From Timema cristinae (taxonomy: Eukaryota > Arthropoda > Insecta > Phasmatodea > Timematidae), in contig JBCFYV010002293.1 in NCBI GenBank assembly GCA_039000515.1, forward strand, positions 1 through 64,000: a stretch of DNA of 64,000 nucleotides, read 5' to 3'. The notes below the pieces were generated by a model that was not told the DNA's origin, did no database searches, and was given only the letters and a program-made list of their open reading frames with translations. Made by a program: the position numbers and the translations under genes. Shown here in pieces: positions 27,625 to 38,999 of this stretch. Numbering within the stretch: the stretch's first letter is position 1; each line of letters begins with the position of its first letter.

Positions 27625-30084
27625 TGTTGTTGTCTGACCCTCCTATGTTGTTGTCTGACCCTCCTATGTTGTTGTCTGACCCTCCCATGCTGTGGTCTGA
27701 CCCTCCCATGCTGTTGTCTGACCCTCCTATGTTGTTGTCTGACCCTCTCGTGTTGTTGTCTGACCCTCCCGTGTTGTTGTCTGACCCTCCTATGTTGTTG
27801 TCTGACCCTCCTATGCTGTGGTCTGACCCTCCCATGCTGTTGTCTGACCCTCCCATGCTGTTGTCTGACCCTCCTATGTTGTTGTCTGACCCTCCTATGC
27901 TGTTGTCTGACCCTCCCATGTTGTTGTCTGACCCTCCTATGCTGTTGTCTGACCCTCCTATGATGTGGTCTGACCCTCCCATGCTGTTGTCTGACCCTCC
28001 TATGTTGTTGTCTGACCCTCCCATGTTGTGGTCTGACCCTCCCATGCTGTTGTCTGACCCTCCTATGTTGTTGTCTGACCCTCCTATGTTGTGGTCTGAC
28101 CCTCCTAAGTTGTGGTCTGACCCTCCTATGCTGTGGTCTGACCCTCCCGTGCTGTTGTCTGACCCTCCGTGTTGTTGTAAGACCCTCCCGTGTTGTTGTC
28201 TGGCCCTCCCATGCTGTTGTCTGACCCTCCTATGTTGTTGTCTGACCCTCCTATGTTGTTGTCTGACCCTCCTATGTTGTTGTCTGACCCTCCTATGTTG
28301 TGGTCTGACCCTCCTATGCTGTGGTCTGACCCTCCCATGCTGTTGTCTGACCCTCCCGTGTTGTTGTCTGACCCTCCCGTGTTGTTGTCAGACCCTCCCG
28401 TGTTGTTGTAAAACCCTCCCGTGTTGTTGTCTGGCCCTCCCGTGTTGTGGTCTGACCCTCCCGTGTTGTTGTCTGACCCTCCCGTGTTTTGGTCTGACCC
28501 TCCCGTGTTGTTGTCTGACCCTCCCATGCTGTTGTCTGACCCTCCCATGCTGTTGTCTGACCCTCCTATGCTGTTGTCTGACCCTCCTATGTTGTTGTCT
28601 GACCCTCCGTGTTGTTGTCTGACCCTCCCGTGTTGTTGTCTGACCCTCCCGTGTTTTGGTCTGACCCTCCCGTGTTGTTGTCTGACCCTCCCGTGTTGTT
28701 GTCTGAGCCTCCCGTGTTGTTGTAAAACCCTCCCGTGTTGTTGTAAGACCCTCCCGTGTTGTTGTAAGACCCTCCCGTGTTGTTGTAAGACCCTCCCGTG
28801 TTGTTGTCTGACCCTCCCGTGTTGTTGTCTGACCCTCCCGTGTTTTGGTCTGACCCTCCCGTGTTTTGGTCTGACCCTTCCGTGTTTTGGTCTGACCCTC
28901 CCGTGTTTTGGTCTGACCCTCCCGTGTTTTGGTCTGACCCTCCCATGCTGTTGTCTGACCCTCACATGCTGTTGTCTGACCCTCCCGTGTTGTTGTCTGA
29001 CCCTCCTATGTTGTTGTCTGACCCTCCCATGCTGTTGTCTGGCCCTCCCATGTTGTTGTCTGACCCTCCCGTGTTTTGGTCTGACCCTCCCATGCTGTTG
29101 TCTGGCCCTCCCATGTTGTGGTCTGACCCTCCCGTGTTGTTGTCTGACCCTCCCGTGTTGTTGTCTGACCCTCCCGTGTTTTGGTCTGACCCTCCCATGT
29201 TGTGGTCTGACCCTCCGTGTTGTTGTATGACCCTCCCGTGTTGTTGTCTGACCCTCCCGTGTTGTGGTCTGACCCTCCTATGTTGTTGTCTGACCCTCCC
29301 ATGTTGTTGTCTGACCCTCCTATGTTGTTGTCTGACCCTCCCGTGCTGTTGTCTGACCCTCCCGTGTTGTGGTCTGACCCTCCCGTGTTGTTGTCTGACT
29401 CTCCCGTGTTGTGGTCTGACCCTCCTATGTTGTTGTCTGACCCTCCTATGCTGTTGTCTGACCCTCCCATGTTGTGGTCTGACCCTCCCGTGTTGTTGTC
29501 TGACCCTCCCGTGTTGTTGTCTGACCCTCCTATGTTGTTGTCTGACCCTCCTATGCTGTTGTCTGACCCTCCTATGTTGTTGTCTGACCCTCCCATGCTG
29601 TTGTTTGACCCTCCCATGTTGTGGTCTGACCCTCCCATGCTGTTGTCTGACCCTCCTATGCTGTTGTCTGACCCTCCTATGTTGTTGTCTGACCCTCCTA
29701 TGCTGTGGTCTGACCCTCCTATGCTGTGGTCTGACCCTCCCGTGTTGTTGTCTTACCCTCCCATGCTGTTGTCTGACCCTCCCATGCTGTTGTCTGACCC
29801 TCCTATGCTGTTGTCTGACCCTCCTATGTTGTTGTCTGACCCTCCTATGTTGTCTGACCCTCCTATGTTGTTGTCTGACCCTCTTATGTTGTTGTCTGAC
29901 CCTCCTATGTTGTGGTCTGACCCTCCTATGTTGTGGTCTGACCCTCCTATGTTGTGGTCTGACCCTCCCATGCTGTTGTCTGACCCTCCCATGTTGTGGT
30001 CTGACCCTCCCATGCTGTTATCTGACCCTCCTATGTTGTTGTCTGACCCTCCTATGTTGTTGTCTGACCCTCCTATGTTGTTCT
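27625..30084. repeat. 21-bp minisatellite, about 117 copies
   Basis: A dense tandem array of TTGTTGTCTGACCCTCCTATG with variants at a few fixed sites (TATG/CATG/CGTG, TTGTTG/CTGTTG/TTGTGG, CTGACC/TAAGACC/TAAAACC). The 21-bp period equals seven codons and the unit lacks stop codons in several frames. Long open frames therefore appear on both strands (LLSDPPM, CCLTLPC, GGSDNNM), but none begins or ends with recognisable unique coding sequence. It lies about 50 bp upstream (in the minus sense) of the candidate exon at 27,489. The consensus is clean here, unlike the 53-bp array. Confidence 0.93.
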
Positions 30085-31149
30085 ATTATGGATAAAATAT
30101 TTTGTGAAAAGTTTCATGCAAATTCGACTTTATTTAGAGGTCGCTCAAGTCATGCTTTGCTATTTATTGCTTGAAGATTTGGGGATTATTTAGCAAGTAA
30201 AAGCAATGTGCTTTGACACTATTGCCAACAACACAGGCCCCAAAAATAGAGCCTGCATACATTTGAACAAAAGTTACAAAAGGACCTCCACCACCTTGCA
30301 TGCAAACTCATTCTTGCAAGTGTGCGATGTACATCATCTGGCCCTGAAATAGTCATTTTTAAACGTTTTAAACAATTTGAAGAGTTATTGAAATATTCGT
30401 GCACCGCGATGGGAGCTAATTGAAGAATTATAGAAATATTATCCTCGCATTGAGTGCTAATTGATGTGTTTCCGTTTAATTAGCTGATAATTGCCCTGTG
30501 ATCGAGCTATAATTAAAGCAGTACCTTGATTATATAATTGGTATTTATAGCCCTGTGATTGAGCGCCAATTGTTGAACTCTTGAAATAATACACAATATT
30601 AGGTTAGATGTGATTTTATTTTAATGTTACTATTGTTTTGATCGTAAAACTGATGATGTTAATAATTTCGAGACGCGACTGATAATGAATACACGTACGA
30701 AGCTAGTGAGCCACTCTATGAGCCACTGCCCTTCTGAAACTGTGTGATCTACTGCTGTTCTGACACTGCTGTGTTTATTTCACCACATCGAGTATATAAC
30801 TCACTTCGAAAGATCATTCTAGAAGGATTTGTAAAAAATTAAAAATACAACAACAAAATAATATCTCGGTGGCAGTAGAATGACCAAGAGCCGGAAGCTG
30901 CCTCAAATTACCTTTTAAAATCTCTATTGGAACTTTCCGGAACAGGAAGTTATTATTTATTAAAAACCTTAAATTGTCATATTGACTCTACCAACGTCAC
31001 GCACTCTGACGTCACTGCCAGTGTTTGTGCCTTATTAGAAGAAGAAGTGCTTTAAATGCCACGTAATATATTATATAATTTAAATAAAATTAAATATGTT
31101 TATAAAATTAGAACGATATTATTGTCAATGCTTTCACATATTCTTCAGG
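30085..31149. other. Intron DNA without recognised features
   Basis: About 1 kb of AT-rich sequence. A short minus-strand frame at 30,219-30,404 has no recognisable similarity. Around 30,395-30,570 the word GAGC/AGCTAATTG or its close variants recurs (short diverged repeats). No gene is called. Confidence 0.45.
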
Positions 31150-32500
31150 GGCAGGTCAGTTACTGACACCAATTGGAATATGATCGATCAATGAGCTTAC
31201 TAAAGTGCAACCAGTAATGCAACAGTTATGGCAGCTTTGGGAGCTTAGAAGGACATTGTGACTCAATTTGCAGTTAACAAGGATCAAGACACTCAAGTCA
31301 GAGATGATTACAGAGAATTTCTAGAGCTTACAATTATTACTCCACATGGAGTACAATTTATATATTATACCTGGCTCTTCATATTTCTAGATGGATAACA
31401 AAGGCATTGTATTCTTTCAAATTATGGATGTTTTGTGGCCAATTCAAACTCACTAAATTGGAAGAAAATGGATTATGAAACATTTATATTTTTACTGTTT
31501 GTATTTATTAGGGATCTCAAACTCAATTCCTCAACACCCTCGATTCTTACTGGTATCAAAATAAGAGACAATCAATCTTAATATTACGATTTTTGATACT
31601 TCCGATTCCTAGCTCTCAATGAAAGTAATGACAACTAAGCAAAAAATAAAAATCCAGAATGAGTTTGTACTAATTGATTATTTCTATAGTAATTTATTTG
31701 CTGTTAATTGCTATATAATTTGGTTCAATTAACGACCCTATTAGGTGAAAAGACTTGTGTTTTTAGTTGTTAATTTGCTATGCTTTGAAGTTGAATAAAC
31801 ATATTTGTATATGAGCCCAGGAAAAATAATGAAATAGGAAATCTCAAATCTTCAAGAATAGGAAAATTGAGGTTGAATTTAAGAATAAGAATCGAGAAAA
31901 ACAGGAATCATGACAACTCTAGTATTAAATAGTAATAAATTAGATAAATTTTATCTTGGACCTTAGTTTACATCTCCTGTTACTAATTCAGCACCCTTCA
32001 ATGATCTCAATTTACTGCAGCTAATGCTTATGAAAATGTAAATGCTGCTATCTATAAAATTGCCAGCAAGAAACTAGAAGGGAAAGTGTGGTATTTAAGT
32101 GAGGAGCATAAAGGTTGGGCCTTTATTGATAACACGTATTTACAAGTTCAATAAAACTATACTTTGGTCCCTAATTAAAAGGACAGGTTCAACGAACCTC
32201 TTAAGCTTAACGAGCTGAGTGGCAAGATTTCTTGTGATATGAAGATTGAAGATTTTGTGAGAAAAAAACTCTATAAATTTCTTTCATCGCCTTATTGTTC
32301 CAAGAGATTGATCCTGAAACATGGCATCTCAGAGATGACTACAAGCAAGGGCGACAGTTAAACATTTATGGGTTGTTAATGACAGCAATGAAAGGGGTGT
32401 GTCACTTATGCAAGAATGCAATGCCCTTATAACGAATAATGAAGACCCAAAACAATATTTATTACAAGTTGTAGAATGGCATGGGTGTCGTTATCCCGAC
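31150..32500 (+). pseudogene. Decayed copy of a repetitive arthropod protein gene
   Basis: Three-frame translation gives ordered fragments: TQVRDDYREFLELTII, then ARWITKALYSFKLWMF-like text (about 31,388-31,430) followed by KLTKLEENGL, then GKVWYLSEEH (about 32,080), then KHLWVVNDSNERGVSLMQEC and QYLLQVVEWHG (about 32,360-32,490). From memory this succession (DDYRE-L, ARWM-KAIY-LK, LWYLSEE, VNDTAERGV, QFLLQVV) belongs to an uncharacterised protein family found in many copies in insect and crustacean genomes. Frameshifts and stops interrupt it many times. The family's function is unknown to me. Confidence 0.6.
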
Positions 32501-32582
32501 TGAAATAAGAAGAAAGCTACTCTCAAATGAGTAAAATTACAAGGAGCTCTGATTTAACTGATTTTCTAAGTGTTATTATTAG

Positions 32583-32765
32583 CACCGCGTCTTACTACCC
32601 GTTCGGGTTATACGCACTTACGCTAATGTGTAATGGTAGGGTGATAGTGAGATGAAATGAAGGACCTACAGTTTAACGTGGAATCCGAACCACGGTGGCG
32701 GCCTGGCATTCCACACATTCACAAGATGTCTTGTCAGAGGTGTAGGAAGGGTTCTAAGTGTTAAC
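32583..32765 (-). mobile_element. SINE family 1 fragment, inverted
   Basis: Plus strand order: CGTTCGGGTTATACGCACTT, then ATGTGTAATGGTAGGGTGAT, then AATCCGAACCACGGTGGCGG, then GATGTCTTGTCAGAGGTGTA. This is the reverse complement of the SINE body seen at 12,900-13,100 and 48,350-48,470, and it lacks the tRNA-like head. It abuts the end of the decayed protein gene. Confidence 0.75.
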
Positions 32766-32810
32766 AATGAATATTATTTCAAGTGGAAACAATGTGGAGA
32801 CGCGGCAGTA

Positions 32811-33039
32811 GGCCTAAAGTCAGTTGGCCTAAAATTCATTTGGCCTAAAAGTCATTTGGCCTAAAAGTCAGATGGCCTAAAAGTCATTTGGCCTAAAAGT
32901 CAGATGGCCTAAAAGTCAGTTGGCCTAAAAGTCATTTGGCCTAAAGTCATTTGGCCTAAAAGTCATTTGGCCTAAAAGTCATTTGGCCTAAAGTCATTTG
33001 GCCTAAAGTCATTTGGCCTAAAAGTCATTTGGCCTAAAA
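32811..33039. repeat. 16-bp minisatellite
   Basis: About 14 copies of GGCCTAAAAGTCATTT, some 15 bp with one A missing, and some with CAGTT or CAGAT in place of CATTT. Confidence 0.92.
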
Positions 33040-33600
33040 TATAATGTTAAAACCCTCGGGTATCTCCGTAAAATAAGCACTCTTAGTTTTTTCATCTGAT
33101 TATAGATAGCACAAGTGATGGTAGATGGTGTTAAGATATTTCTAAAAACATAGACTTTATTTAAACACAGACTTACTAGTAAGGGAGAATGCGGCATTCT
33201 GCAACACCGTCATTAATCCTGTTTTTTATGGATTCTGAGATGACAGGATAGGCATGTGGGAGGAGGATGTGGAGGGTTGGAGCCCTCGATGTGAGGTGGG
33301 GATCCTGAGATGGCAGGGGAGGTGGGGGTGATGTCAGAGAGACATGATGGTGTGTTTTCCTGTTTTTGGTGCGGGGTTCTGTGACTCATTAGCATAATTG
33401 AGAGGGTTGGAGGACTTGGGTGGAGGGGGAGGGGGGCAAAAAAGTTTTTTGGGGACACATCGGAGGAGGGTGGGACAGAGGACACGACTGGGAGCTGCTG
33501 GAGGGGGAGGGGGTGTTGAAGCGCCAGACTCGGGATGGCTGAGAGGGGGGTCGGGGGGGACTAGCATACGGGGAACAGGGTTTTCTCTCCCTCTATCTCA
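33040..33600. other. Low-complexity G-rich segment
   Basis: Strongly G-rich on the plus strand from about 33,240 to 33,560 (GGAGGGGGAGGGGGGC-type runs). Short open frames here are proline- or glycine-rich by composition and show no recognisable domain. Confidence 0.4.
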
Positions 33601-33619
33601 TCATCGTGATGTAGTAGAG

Positions 33620-33716
33620 CAGCTTATGGACCTCGAACCCTTACTCCCTCAAACCTTGATGGTCAGTCCTAGCAAAGATTGGGAATTAAGGATATGACAA
33701 GTATTATTCAGTACAA

Positions 33717-33752
<36 letters not shown>

Positions 33753-34060
33753 GAGGGAGTGTAGCTTATGGACCTCGAACCCTTACTCTCTCAAACCCTG
33801 ATTGTCAGTCCTAGCAAAGATTGGAAATTAAGGATATGACAAGTATTATTCTCTCTCTCAAAGAGGGAGGGTAGCTTATGGACCTCGAACCCTGATGGTC
33901 AAGGATATGACAAGTATTATTCACCTCTAAATAAATAGAACAGTTTTTTTAAACCTAGTATATTCTTAATATTACATTGATACATATATATATATTCAGT
34001 ACAAAATTCTCTCTCTCTCAAAGTCTTAGTCTTTTTCAACATACACATACGTATAGTCTT
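33620..34060. repeat. Degenerate 100-bp-class repeat with CT microsatellite
   Basis: Three imperfect copies of a segment begin GCTTATGGACCTCGAACCCT and continue to GATATGACAAGTATTATTC (33,625, 33,763 and 33,872). They are separated by runs of CT, of which 33,721-33,749 is the longest. Related pieces recur at 35,010-35,290, on the other side of the integrase fragment. Confidence 0.7.
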
Positions 34061-34675
34061 TCACCACTTGAAAAGTTTGTATTTGTCGTCGCCTAGATAG
34101 ATCAGTCCGCGTTGCGACGCGTTAAACCGACTTCTGTATCTCGCGCCAAAGTTTTTGCCCGGAAGATGCACTTTACCCACATAGTCCAGCGTCACGATGT
34201 TCGGCTCGTCCTCCGGCTCGCTGATCTCCTCGTCTCCTTCCAGGTGACGAACGTTGTAGGCCCGATACTTTTCGAGTTCGGAGATGCTTTTGACGCGGTC
34301 GAGTTCCTCCCGCTCGATCCGATCCAGCTCGATGCACAAAGCGTCTTCGTCGAGCAGGGGAGCGTCTTCGCCGAGAATTTGTGGTTCGTCCCCTTCCTTC
34401 AGCTTGTAGACGGCACATGATGTTGAACAGTTCTCGACGGACTGACTCGCCTCGTACATTCCCGGATTATGGCATCCGAGCCAGTGCACCGAAGAGTCGC
34501 AACACTCGCTGTAACCCTTCTCGACTCTCGCGATGTAGTATTCCAAGCTGTTGTCTGAGATCTTAATTTCACTCATGTCCTCCAGACGATAACCCAACCG
34601 TCTAAACATTTCGAATGAGATGCGTCTCCCTACCTCCCGGTCGCTTTTATATGCTCGGGATGGAGGGAGGGACAT
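34061..34675 (-). CDS. Uncharacterised 204-residue protein linked to an integrase fragment
   Basis: An intact frame from MSLPPSRAYKSDREVG to GLIYLGDDKYKLFKW. It starts about 7 bp after the stop of the Polinton-type integrase fragment, on the same strand. The N-terminal part is basic. The middle has a cysteine cluster (SECCDSS, WLGCHNPG, CSTSC) and a strongly acidic region (DAPLLDEDALCIELDRIERE, EGDEEISEPEDEP). The C-terminal part is basic and aromatic. Composition is more GC-rich than the flanks, and the frame is long and uninterrupted, unlike the surrounding debris. I do not recognise a domain. Tight coupling to the integrase suggests it belongs to the same mobile element. Function unknown. 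Confidence 0.55.
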   Translation of the reverse strand: MSLPPSRAYKSDREVGRRISFEMFRRLGYRLEDMSEIKISDNSLEYYIARVEKGYSECCDSSVHWLGCHNPGMYEASQSVENCSTSCAVYKLKEGDEPQILGEDAPLLDEDALCIELDRIEREELDRVKSISELEKYRAYNVRHLEGDEEISEPEDEPNIVTLDYVGKVHLPGKNFGARYRSRFNASQRGLIYLGDDKYKLFKW

Positions 34676-34681
34676 ACCCTC

Positions 34682-34999
34682 TCACCCCTCCTCTATATCC
34701 TTCGCATCGATCCACGAATTGTGTGTCGAGTCGAACCCTAACCATTTGACGTACGCTCTATTTCCGGAACGTCTGACTATCTTCTCCACGAGGTAGACGT
34801 CGGGATACGAAGTCTTTCTAAGTTCCTTAGCGTAGAAACCGCCCGTGATAGGGTTACCTTTCATATCTTCGAGTAGGAAGGTCCTGGGATTAGTCTCGAC
34901 CACCTTGCGTATTTTAAACAGTTCAGTCGACCAGTTTTCTAAAACATCCTTATACTTGCTGATACGGACTATCGGTGTGGCAAGATGATTGCCAAACAC
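34682..34999 (-). pseudogene. Polinton/Maverick-type integrase, C-terminal fragment with chromodomain
   Basis: The 105-residue frame reads VRISKYKDVLENWSTELFKI, then GGFYAKELRKTSYPDVY, then VEKIVRRSGNRAYVKWLGFD and NSWIDAKDI. This matches the tail of the retroviral-like integrase of Polinton/Maverick and related elements: an RISKYK beta domain, an FY-x-KEL-x-KT segment and a chromodomain ending NSWI-x-x-x-DI. The catalytic core is missing. Upstream of the RISKYK segment the sequence turns into a dispersed repeat (GATGGTCTGACTTCAATCC at about 35,005), so the gene is truncated at its 5' end. No polymerase B, ATPase or capsid genes were seen nearby. Confidence 0.7.
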
Positions 35000-35487
35000 C
35001 CTGATGGTCTGACTTCAATCCTCAGTCATGACAAAGATCGGGAATTAAGGTTAAATATCTATAATCTTAATATTACATTGATCGGGTCTTGAATCTCTGA
35101 GATATGACAAGTATCCACTCTACCTCCACACAAATGAGGGTTCACTTCCCAAGGGTTGAGTGTTCATCGGTGTGACGACAGCTACGGGTCTCGGGATATG
35201 ACAAGTATATTCTCTTTCAAACCTGATGGTCTGAGCGTAAAGATTGGGAATATTACATTGATACATATAGTCTTAGTCTTTTCAATCCCTCTCTCTAGGA
35301 TAGCCGTACTTAATCTAAGTCAATAAACATTGCATTGTTTTCAGGTTAAATGTGAATAGTTTTTTTGAAATATCAATTACTCAATTGCTCGAGATTATTT
35401 ATTAAAAGTGACACTAAATATAAGTTACTTATTCAACATGAATTACGTGAATAGGTCTAATCTTGTTTTCAGGTTAAATGTGAATAG
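35000..35487. repeat. Dispersed repeat fragments (tRNA-like, family 3)
   Basis: Contains CTGATGGTCTGACTTCAATC followed by AAAGATCGGGAATTAAGG, then ATATGACAAGTATCCACTC and a second partial set at 35,195-35,290. The first word recurs as GGTGCTGGACTTCAATCCTC near 40,270 and 40,550, and inverted near 39,680. A weak B-box-like TTCAATCCTC suggests a tRNA-derived origin. Confidence 0.45.
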
Positions 35488-35690
35488 TTACACCCTATCT
35501 CTATCTTGAGGTACTTCTATCCAGTCCACATCATTACACCCTAGCTCTATCTTGAGCTAGTTCTATCCAGTCCACCTCATTACACTTTATCCTTATCTTG
35601 AGATAGTTCTATCCAGTCCAACTCATTACATCCCTAACCCTATCTTGAGCTAGTTCTATCCAGCCCAACTCATTACACCCTATTGGCTAA
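35488..35690. repeat. 46-bp tandem repeat
   Basis: About four and a half copies of TACACCCTAGCTCTATCTTG, AGCTAGTTCTATCCAGTCCA, CCTCAT, with a few substitutions per copy. Confidence 0.85.
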
Positions 35691-35824
35691 TTCAATATTC
35701 AAATGAAGTAACTGATTTAGGAATGGTTTAAATCTACACATGCAGAACTTTTACGATTCTACTAGGTGAGGAGTTGAAGAGAGTGTATTTAACCAATCTC
35801 CTTGTTACATCCTCATTTAAAGCT

Positions 35825-37800
35825 AATTCTCTAACAATATGAAGTAGGAACAGATTGGAGACAAGCACTCTAACAGTATGAAGTAGAATCAGATTGAAGA
35901 TAAGCACTCTAACAGTATGAAGTAGAATCAGATTGGAGACAAGCACTCTTACAATATGAAGTAGGAACAGATTGGAGACAAGCACTCTAACAGTATGAAG
36001 TCTGGACCAGATTGGAGACAAGCACTCTAACAGTATGAAGTAGAATCAGATTGAAGATAAGCACTCTAACATATGAAGTCTTGACCGGATTTGAAGACAA
36101 GCACTCTAACAGTATGAAGTCTTGACCAGATTGAAGATAAGCACTCTAACAATATGAAGTAGAATCAGATTGAAGATAAGCACTCTTACAATATGAAGTA
36201 GGATCAGATTGGATACAAGCACTCTAACAGTATGAATTAGAATCAGATTGAAGATAAGCACTCTATCAATATGAAGTAGGAACAGATTGGAGACAAGCAC
36301 TCTAACAGTATGAAGTAGAATCAGATTGGAGACAAGCACTCTTACAATATGAAGTAGAATCAGATTGGATACAAGCACTCTTACAATATGAAGTAGGATC
36401 AGATTGGATACAAGCACTCTAACAGTATGAATTAGAATCAGATTGAAGATAAGCACTCTAACAATATGAAGTAGGTCAGATTGGAGACAAGCACTCTAAC
36501 AATATGAAGTAGGATCAGATTGGAGACAAGCACTCTAACAGTATGAAGTATAATCAGATTGAAGACAAGCAACTCTAACAGTATGAAGTCTTGACCAGAT
36601 TGAAGACAAGCACTTAACAGTATGAGTAGGATCAGTTTGGAGACAAGCACTCTTACAATATGAAATAGGATCAGATTGGATACAGCACTCTTACAATATG
36701 AAGTAGGATCAGATGAAGATAAGCACTCTATCAATAAGAAGTAGGATCAGATTGGGTACAAGCACTCTAACAGTATGAAGTAGAAGTCAGATTGAAGATA
36801 AGCACTCTTACAATATGAAGTAGGATCAGATTGGAGACAAGCCTCTAACAGTATGAATTAGAATCAGATTGGAGACAAGCACTCTAACAGTTATGACGTC
36901 TCCGTGGACAAGATTGGAGACAAGCACTCTAACAGTATGAAGTAGAATCAGATTGGAGACAAGCACTCTTACAATATGAAGTAGGAACAGATTGGAGACA
37001 AGTCACTCTAACAGTATGAAGTCTGGACCAGATTGGAGACAAGCACTCTAACACTATGAATTAGAATCAGATTGAAGATAAGCATTCTAACATATGAAGT
37101 AGGATCAGATTGGATACAAGCACTCTAACAGTATGAAGTAGAATCAGATTGGAGACAAGCACTCTAACACTATGAAGTAGAATCAGATTGGAGACAAGCA
37201 CTCTAACAGTATGAAGTAGAATCAGATTGGAGGACAATGCACTCTAACAGTATGAAGTAGAATCAGATTGGAGACAAGCACTCTAACAGTATGAATTAGA
37301 ATCTGATTGAAGAAAGCACTCTAACAATATGAAGTAGGAACAGATTGGAGAACAAGCACTATACAGTATGAAGTAGAATCAGATTGGAGACAAGCACTCT
37401 AACAGTATGAAGTAGAATCAGATTGAAGATAAGCACTCTAACAATATGAAGTAGGGACAGATTGGAGACAAGCACTCTAACAGCATGAAGTTAGAATCAG
37501 TATTGAAGATAAGCACTCTAACAATTGAAGTAGGATCAGTTTGGAGACAAGCACTCTAACTGTATGAAGTAGATCAGATTGGAGACAAGCACTCTTACAA
37601 TATGAAGTAGGATCAGATTAGAGACAGGCACTCTAACAGTATGAAGTAGGAACATGATTAGAGACAAGCACTCTAAACAGTATGAAGTCTGGACCAGATT
37701 GAAGACAGGCACTCTAACAGTATGAAGTCTGGACCAGATTGAAGACAAGCACTATAATAGTATGAAGTCAGGATCAGATTGGAGACAAGCACTCTAATAG
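35825..37800. repeat. 39-bp satellite, about 50 copies
   Basis: A tandem array with the unit GGAGACAAGCACTCTAACAG, TATGAAGTAGAATCAGATT. Common variants alternate: GGAGAC/GAAGAT/GGATAC, ACAGTATG/ACAATATG, and TAGAATC/TAGGATC/TCTGGACC. Indels become denser after about 36,580. Open frames rich in LILLHTVRVLVS are the repeat read on the minus strand. It lies in the long intron of the host gene. Confidence 0.93.
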
Positions 37801-37937
37801 TTTGACCAATCATAAAGCAGTAGTTGTTTTCAGTGTTTGTGGTGCTGTTGATAGCTGGGACTGGGAGATTAGGTGTTAGAATCCCTGTTTTAGGGGTTAG
37901 GAAGAATACCGCATTCACGTGAAAAGAAAGTTGAAAT

Positions 37938-37990
37938 TCACCTTCAGTACACCCTGGATCTCCACGTCATCGGCAGTCTAGTAGCGCCTA
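37938..37990 (-). mobile_element. SINE family 2 head fragment
   Basis: The minus strand contains CTAGACTGCCGATGACGTGG, then AGATCCAGGGTGTACTGAAG, the same word order as at 15,405-15,490. It is truncated where the 20-bp satellite begins. Confidence 0.4.
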
Positions 37991-38985
37991 TGAAGATCCA
38001 GATTGAGACATGAAGATCCAGTTTGATACATGGAGACCCAGATTGAGACATAGAGAGCCAGATTGAGACATGAAGATTCTGATTGAGACATGGAGACCCA
38101 GATTGAGACATGGAGACCAAGATTGAGACATGAAGATCCAGATTGAGACATGAAGTCCCAGATTGAAACATGAAGACCAGAGTGAGACATGAAGACTCCC
38201 ATTGAGACATGAAGATCCAGTTTGAGACATGGAGAGCCAGATTGAGACATGGAGACCCAGATTGAGGCATGGAGACCCAGATTGAAACATGGAGACCAAG
38301 ATTGAGACATGGAGACCCAGAGTGAGACATGAAGTCCCAGTTTGAAACATGAAGACCCCGTTTGAGACATGGAGACCCATATTTAAACATGAGGATCCAG
38401 ATTGAGACATGAAGATCCAGATTGAGACATGGAGACCCAGATTGAAACATTAAGACTCCCCTCATTGAGAAATGGAGACCCAGAGTGAGATATGAAGACC
38501 CAGATTGAGACATGGAGAGGCATATTTAAACATGAGGACCCCCATTGAGACATGGAGACCCAGATTGAGACATGAAGATCCTGATTGAGATATGGAGACC
38601 AAGATTGAAACATGGAGACCAAGATTGAGACATGGAGCCCCAGATTGAAACATGAAGACCCAGAGTGAGACATGAAGACCTAGTTTGAGACATGAAGATC
38701 CGGATTGAGATATGGAGATCCAGTTTGATACATGGAGACCCAGATTGAAACATGAAGACCCCCATTGAGACATGGACACCCAGATTGAGACATGAAGATC
38801 CAGATTGACACATGTAGATCCAGTTTGATACATGGAGGCTCAGATTGAGACATGGAGACCCAGATTGAAACATGAAGACTCCCATTGAGACATGGAGACC
38901 CAGTTTGAGACATGAAGATCCAGATTGAGACATGAAGATCTAGATTGAGACATGAAGATCCAGATTGAGACATGAAGACCCATCT
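37990..38985. repeat. 20-bp satellite, about 49 copies
   Basis: Tandem copies of GAGACATGGAGACCCAGATT with variants TGAAGATCC/TGGAGACC and ATT/GTTT. The unit is not a multiple of three, so the frame cycles, and long open frames (SQSGSSCLNLGLHVS type) occur in all three minus frames. Not coding. Confidence 0.93.
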
Positions 38986-38999
38986 GTTGGTAGTACTAG

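Noticed and set aside
27485..30174. Long open frames with LLSDPPM, CCLTLPC and GGSDNNM repeats
   Set aside because: They are translations of a 21-bp minisatellite that is open in several frames on both strands. No unique coding sequence anchors them. Only the short unique end at 27,489-27,570 is kept as a candidate exon.
33213..33697. Proline-rich and glycine-rich frames on opposite strands
   Set aside because: They arise from G-rich low-complexity sequence, overlap on both strands and show no domain.
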